A stretch of DNA of 36,834 nucleotides, from contig JAFTDE010000044.1 of assembly GCA_017454335.1 (NCBI GenBank), positions 1 to 36,834 on the forward strand, read 5' to 3'. The DNA is from Bacteroidales bacterium (GTDB lineage: Bacteria; Bacteroidota; Bacteroidia; Bacteroidales; UBA932). The translations under genes were made by a program, and so were the position numbers. The notes beneath the pieces are model-generated. The model made no database searches. It was not told the DNA's origin and saw only the letters and a list, made by a program, of their open reading frames with translations. Positions 31,054 through 36,834 of the stretch are shown here, piece by piece (within the stretch, counting starts at the first letter, position 1; the number at the start of each line of letters is the position of its first letter).

Positions 31054-31995
31054 TCAGTGCTCCGGGCGGGCGGGGGCGTGGGCGCGGCCGGCCCAGATGA
31101 CGCCGCCCAGGATCGCTGCGCAGCCGATGCCGGCCATCGGGGTCATCTGCTCGCCGAGCAGGATCATGGCCGAGATGAGGGTGAAAACGGGATTCAGGTA
31201 CACGTAGTTGGTGGAGGAGACGTTCCCCAGCTTGTCCATGGCCAGGTTCCACAGGATGAAGCAGAGCAGCGAGGCGACCAGGCCCAGGAAGAGGAGGTTG
31301 GTCCAGACGACGCTCTGGCCCAGGACGGCCAGGGACAGCGATTCCCGGTGCATGCCCAGGAAAGGCAGGATGGTCAGGAGCCCGTAGAAGAAGACTTTCC
31401 GGGTGGCGGTGACGGCCCCGTGGGTCCGGGACATCTGGCTCATGAACAGGCTGTAAACCGCCCAGCAAACGGCTGCGCCGATGGCCAGCAGGTCTCCCTT
31501 GGCCGAGAACTGCACGCGGGAACCGTCAAAGACGACCAGCGCCATGCCGCCCAGGGCCAGCGCGGTTCCGCCGATCAGCGGCCATCCCAGGCGGATCTGC
31601 TCGAGCCCGTCGACGAAGCGTCCCTTCCCGAAGCGCTGGTACAGAAGGGTGAAGAGGGCCGTGAAGAGCGGGGCGGAGCACACCAGGAACGCGGTGTTGG
31701 TGGCCTGGGTGTAGGCCAGGGCCGAATTCTCGGTCAGGAAGTAAAAAGAGCCTCCGGAGATGCCCAGCAGCAGGAAAACCAGTTCTTCTTTCCAGCCGTA
31801 CCACAGCCGGGCTTTCTGTCCGGACAGGGCGGTGAAGACCCAGATCCCGGCGTAAGCCAGCACGAAGCGGACGAAGAAGATGGACGCCGGATGCATGCCG
31901 GCGCTGATGAGCACCTTCGTGCACACGAAGGTCACGCCCCAGATCGCTACGACGGTCAGGGCGAGCAAATGGTATCGGAGGTTCTTTCCGCCCAT
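31054..31995 (-). CDS. EamA/DMT-family transporter
   Basis: 313 residues with ten predicted TM helices in two EamA repeats, as in the drug/metabolite transporter superfamily. Repeat 1 shows TVVAIWGVTFVCTKVLI and FFVRFVLAYAGIW; repeat 2 shows AIGAAVCWAVYSLFMSQ and the conserved NYVYLNPVFTLISAMILLGE with LGGVIWAG at the end. The substrate (amino acid, metabolite or drug) is unknown. ATG 31995 is chosen because the -7 box at 32029-32036 excludes the longer in-frame TTG start at 32031. It is a single gene, divergent from the SGNH hydrolase. Confidence 0.87.
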   Translation of the reverse strand: MGGKNLRYHLLALTVVAIWGVTFVCTKVLISAGMHPASIFFVRFVLAYAGIWVFTALSGQKARLWYGWKEELVFLLLGISGGSFYFLTENSALAYTQATNTAFLVCSAPLFTALFTLLYQRFGKGRFVDGLEQIRLGWPLIGGTALALGGMALVVFDGSRVQFSAKGDLLAIGAAVCWAVYSLFMSQMSRTHGAVTATRKVFFYGLLTILPFLGMHRESLSLAVLGQSVVWTNLLFLGLVASLLCFILWNLAMDKLGNVSSTNYVYLNPVFTLISAMILLGEQMTPMAGIGCAAILGGVIWAGRAHAPARPEH

Positions 31996-32028
31996 GTCGT
32001 CGGCTTCCTGATTTTGGTTTATCGGGCG

Positions 32029-32058
32029 CAAATATACGTGAAATAATCGCTATATTTG
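32029..32058. promoter_or_regulatory. Divergent promoter region of the EamA transporter and SGNH hydrolase
   Basis: Minus strand TATATTTG at 32029-32036 and plus strand TATATTTG at 32051-32058, both exact TAnnTTTG matches, separated by 14 bases. Each fixes the start of its gene: 31995 on the minus and 32078 on the plus strand. Confidence 0.7.
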
Positions 32059-32077
32059 TTCAACCTGTTGCAATACC

Positions 32078-32791
32078 ATGAAAAAGTTTCTTCTCTTTTC
32101 GCTCCTTTGCCTGCTGCCGCTCGCCGGTTCCGCGCAGGAGCGCCTTCACCGCATGCCGGATCCCGAAGCCCAGGTTCCCGCCCACATCGCCGACGCCCCG
32201 CTGTACGGCAAGACCTTCGTCATCATCGGCGACAGCTATGTCCGGAACCATGTCCGCCCCATCGAGGAGACCTGGCACTACAAGCTGGCCGTAAAATACA
32301 ACATGGAATACCGCAATTTCGGCTGGAACGGCAACTGCGTGGCCTATGACCGCACGGATGAGAATTTCGGCCCGCCCATGTACGAGCGCTACAAGGATCT
32401 GCCCGAACAGGCTGACTACCTGGTGGTCTGCGCCGGGCACAACGACGCGACCCGGATGGCCAAGTTCGGCGAGGGAACGGATTTCTTCCGGGAGAAGCTG
32501 GTCGTGCTGATCGAAGGGCTGATCGCCCGTTATCCTTCGGCCAAGCTGTGCTTCGTGACCCCCTGGAAGGTCCCGTCCCCGATGTTTCCGGAGATGACGG
32601 CGGTCCTGCTGGAGGTCTGCGCTTCGTACAGCGTGCCGGTGTTCGACGCCACGCGGCAGAGCGGGATCTACGTCTGGGACGAGAATTTCCGCCGGCTGTA
32701 CTTCCAGTCTCCCTTCGACACGGCCCACCTCAATGCCGCCGGCCACGACCTCTTCCTGCCGAAGATGGAGCATTTCATGCTGGGACTCTGA
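32078..32791 (+). CDS. Secreted SGNH/GDSL hydrolase
   Basis: 237 residues with a signal peptide (MKKFLLFSLLCLLPLAGSAQ). The SGNH blocks are visible: block I FVIIGDSYV with Ser53, block II glycine in FGWNGN, block III AGHND, and block V DTAHLNAAGH with Asp214 and His217. The fold hydrolyses esters of sugars or lipids; in gut Bacteroidales such proteins often deacetylate plant polysaccharides. The exact substrate is not evident. It is a single gene with its own promoter; palindromic element B lies about 100 bases behind it. Confidence 0.85.
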   Translation: MKKFLLFSLLCLLPLAGSAQERLHRMPDPEAQVPAHIADAPLYGKTFVIIGDSYVRNHVRPIEETWHYKLAVKYNMEYRNFGWNGNCVAYDRTDENFGPPMYERYKDLPEQADYLVVCAGHNDATRMAKFGEGTDFFREKLVVLIEGLIARYPSAKLCFVTPWKVPSPMFPEMTAVLLEVCASYSVPVFDATRQSGIYVWDENFRRLYFQSPFDTAHLNAAGHDLFLPKMEHFMLGL

Positions 32792-32894
32792 GGTCCTGTG
32801 GTCCTGGTGCCCGGCTTTCGGCCTTCTTAGTGTCTCTTAGCACCTCTTGGTGGCTCTATCTGTTCTATCCGGCAGCGGAGGGGTCGTTGGGGTT

Positions 32895-33040
32895 TTGTAG
32901 AAAGTGAAGCACGCGGAGATGCCATAGAGGCCCTTCTGTGAGGGGTGCGTGTGCTCAGAGGGCTGAAATGGCGGGTCTGAGCACAGGGGCATGCCATACA
33001 GGGCAGTGGGAGGCCGGTCTGCGTGCTTCACTTTCTACAA
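32895..33040. repeat. Palindromic REPIN/MITE-like element, copy B (146 bp)
   Basis: Bounded by perfect 20-bp inverted repeats (TTGTAGAAAGTGAAGCACGC at 32895-32914 and its complement at 33021-33040). An inner 9-bp perfect hairpin pairs GTGCTCAGA (32951-32959) with TCTGAGCAC (32976-32984). Between them lies GAAATGG (32965-32971). Length, position of the inner stem (element bases 57-65 with 82-90) and position of GAAATGG (71-77) are identical to copy A, yet most arm bases differ. Outer and inner arms can also pair side by side, 32908-32912 with 32951-32955 and 32979-32984 with 33023-33028. A 9-bp direct repeat GGGGTCGTT flanks it at 32880-32888 and 33055-33063. Confidence 0.85.
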
Positions 33041-33209
33041 ACCTGTTGTGCCGCGGGGTCGTTCGTTCTCGGTCCCAAGCAAACGGACTTCCGGTCAGGA
33101 CGGGGGCGACAAAAACGACGGAGAAGGCCTTACAAAACGATCCTGCGTTTCGAGTTTTTCCGCTGCGGAACTGCCCCAGGCAAAATGTTCAAACTTGCAA
33201 ACTTATTGT
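33041..33209. other. Non-coding DNA between element B and the valS promoter
   Basis: No ORF with support and no obvious T-box or other tRNA-responsive leader is seen here, although it precedes valS. The DNA is GC-rich for its first half and becomes AT-rich towards the promoter. Confidence 0.5.
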
Positions 33210-33217
33210 TATCTTTG
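33210..33217 (+). promoter_or_regulatory. Predicted -7 box of valS
   Basis: TATCTTTG matches TAnnTTTG exactly and ends 7 bases before the ATG at 33225, so the message would have almost no leader. No clear TTTG is found at the -33 position. Confidence 0.6.
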
Positions 33218-33224
33218 CAAGATT

Positions 33225-35864
<2,640 letters not shown>

Positions 35865-35865
35865 C

Positions 35866-36258
35866 ATGCATTACCAGATCACTTTCCCGGTCCGTTACTA
35901 TGAGGCCGATCCGATGGGGATCGTCCACCACAGCGAGTACATCCGCTATTTCGAACTGGCCCGGGATGCCTGGCTGCGGGAGGTGGGATACACCCACGAG
36001 CGCTGCCTGGCCGAACACCTGGTCTTCCCGGTCGTGTCGCTGGACTGCCGTTATTTCCGTTCCGCCCGATTCGGCCAGGACGTGACCGTGACGATGGACC
36101 TGGACGAATTCAAGGGTGCCAAGGTCACCTTCCTGCAGCGGGTGCTGGACCCGGACGGGCAGGTCTGCGCCGAAGGGCATGTCACCCTGGGATTCATCAA
36201 TACCGAGCTGGGCCGTCCGGTCCGCTGTCCCGAAACGCTGAGCGCGCTGCTGGGATGA
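35866..36258 (+). CDS. YbgC/4HBT-type acyl-CoA thioesterase
   Basis: 130 residues with the hot-dog fold of the 4-hydroxybenzoyl-CoA thioesterase family. The motif RYYEADPMGIVHHSEYIRYFELAR carries Asp15, the catalytic residue position of YbgC-like enzymes. It hydrolyses acyl-CoA thioesters in the cytoplasm; the acyl chain is unknown. In proteobacteria YbgC is linked to the Tol-Pal genes, which are absent here; instead it sits between valS (1-base gap) and an ABC-F gene (4-base overlap). Confidence 0.87.
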   Translation: MHYQITFPVRYYEADPMGIVHHSEYIRYFELARDAWLREVGYTHERCLAEHLVFPVVSLDCRYFRSARFGQDVTVTMDLDEFKGAKVTFLQRVLDPDGQVCAEGHVTLGFINTELGRPVRCPETLSALLG

Positions 36259-36834
36259 TCTCGATCGATGACGTCACCGTCGCCTATGGCGGCTTCGTCC
36301 TGCTGGACCGGATCAATTTCCACATCAGCGAGACCGACAAGATCGGCCTCGTCGGAAAGAACGGGGCGGGGAAGTCCACGATCCTGAAACTGATCTGCGG
36401 ACTGCAGCGCCCGACGTCCGGCCAGGTGGACCCGCCCAACCACATCGCCATCGGCTACCTGCCCCAGATCATGGAGCACCACCGCGGGCGGAGCGTCATC
36501 CAGGAGGCGATGACCGCCTTCGACTCCTTCAGCCAGATGGAGCGCGAAGTCGAGCGGATCACCGAAGAACTCGCAACGAGAACTGACTATGAATCAGCCG
36601 AATATCTCGGTTTGATTGAACAATTGAATGATCTGAATGACCGCCTCGCGGTCAGCCATTCCGAACCGCCCGAGGTGCAGGCCCGCAAGACCCTGCGGGG
36701 CCTGGGCTTCCGCAGCGACGAGCTGGACCGCCCGACCGAGACGTTCAGCCAGGGCTGGAACATGCGCATCGAACTGGCGAAGATCCTGCTGTCCCAGCCG
36801 GACGTGCTGCTGCTGGACGAACCGACGAACCACC
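36255..36834 (+). CDS. ABC-F family ATPase (3' end outside the window)
   Basis: ATG 36255 overlaps the thioesterase stop (ATGA), and the frame stays open to the window edge, giving 193 residues. Walker A GKNGAGKST at 34-42, then the linker, then the signature region in the form FSQGWNMRIELAKILL and Walker B VLLLDEPTNH at the very end, so the first of the two nucleotide-binding domains is nearly complete. There are no TM segments, as expected for ABC-F proteins, which act on ribosomes (EttA/Uup-like translation factors or resistance factors). Which subgroup it belongs to cannot be told from this half. Confidence 0.88.
   Translation, partial: MISIDDVTVAYGGFVLLDRINFHISETDKIGLVGKNGAGKSTILKLICGLQRPTSGQVDPPNHIAIGYLPQIMEHHRGRSVIQEAMTAFDSFSQMEREVERITEELATRTDYESAEYLGLIEQLNDLNDRLAVSHSEPPEVQARKTLRGLGFRSDELDRPTETFSQGWNMRIELAKILLSQPDVLLLDEPTNH

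Noticed and set aside
30577-32046. A 489-codon plus-strand frame across kdsC, DUF3467 and the EamA gene
   Set aside because: It runs antisense over three genes with clear family motifs and through their promoters.
32991-33224. A 78-residue N-terminal extension of valS running through element B
   Set aside because: The extension lies partly in the palindromic repeat and upstream of the -7 box at 33210-33217; the synthetase begins at 33225.

Overview
The window looks like a chromosomal segment of a GC-rich member of the Bacteroidales (Bacteroidota), probably a gut or rumen lineage. Supporting signs are promoters of the phylum's TTTG-N19/20-TAnnTTTG type (for example 29422-29452 and 30987-31018), many lipoproteins and DPP-IV-type peptidases, a two-protein split 5'-nucleotidase, a membrane-bound AraC-type regulator, a fimbrillin-like lipoprotein and GlnRS. 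Assignment below order level is not possible from the sequence alone. There are no rRNA or tRNA genes and no CRISPR array.

Layout. 1-8162 (+): the 3' part of araA, an FGGY sugar kinase, a lone HsdR_N-type nuclease domain, CCA-adding enzyme, holA, an NAD-dependent epimerase and a tannase-like lipoprotein, almost without gaps. 8163-9684: an accessory island with a RAYT-type HUH transposase (8557-9525) flanked by palindromic repeats. 9685-10993: a Xer-type recombinase (-) and divergent hpf (+) with a strong terminator. 11081-14915 (+): an ABC exporter pair and a split 5'-nucleotidase. 14912-15805 (-): YicC. 15900-19204 (+): glnS, an unknown secreted protein and a membrane-anchored AraC-type regulator. 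19205-21283: candidate operator repeats, a 47-codon small ORF and a fimbrillin-like lipoprotein with a lectin-like C-terminus. 21356-22555 (-): a ROK regulator. 22630-28130 (+): an overlapping run of a HAMP-like membrane protein, trkH, a RecD-like helicase and a short DPP-IV peptidase. 28131-31995 (-): a LamG-like protein, a YqaA-like membrane protein, then maf, kdsC, a DUF3467 protein and an EamA transporter; a candidate small RNA is inserted on the + strand at 29458-29572. 32078-36834 (+): an SGNH hydrolase, a second palindromic element, valS, a thioesterase and the start of an ABC-F ATPase.

Most genes are housekeeping functions: arabinose use, tRNA maturation and charging, replication, lipopolysaccharide sugar synthesis, potassium uptake, and peptide and nucleotide scavenging.

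The most unusual signal is non-coding. Two elements (8343-8488 and 32895-33040) are both exactly 146 bp. They share four pairing arms in identical register and a GAAATGG motif at identical element positions, while most arm bases differ. A third copy (9590-9680) is truncated. Together with the RAYT this looks like a REPIN/RAYT-type system of a kind I do not recognise as described in this phylum. The second strong signal is a stand-alone transcription unit at 29422-29572, with a near-consensus promoter, A-tracts upstream and a hairpin terminator, which fits a small RNA or a tiny hydrophobic peptide gene.
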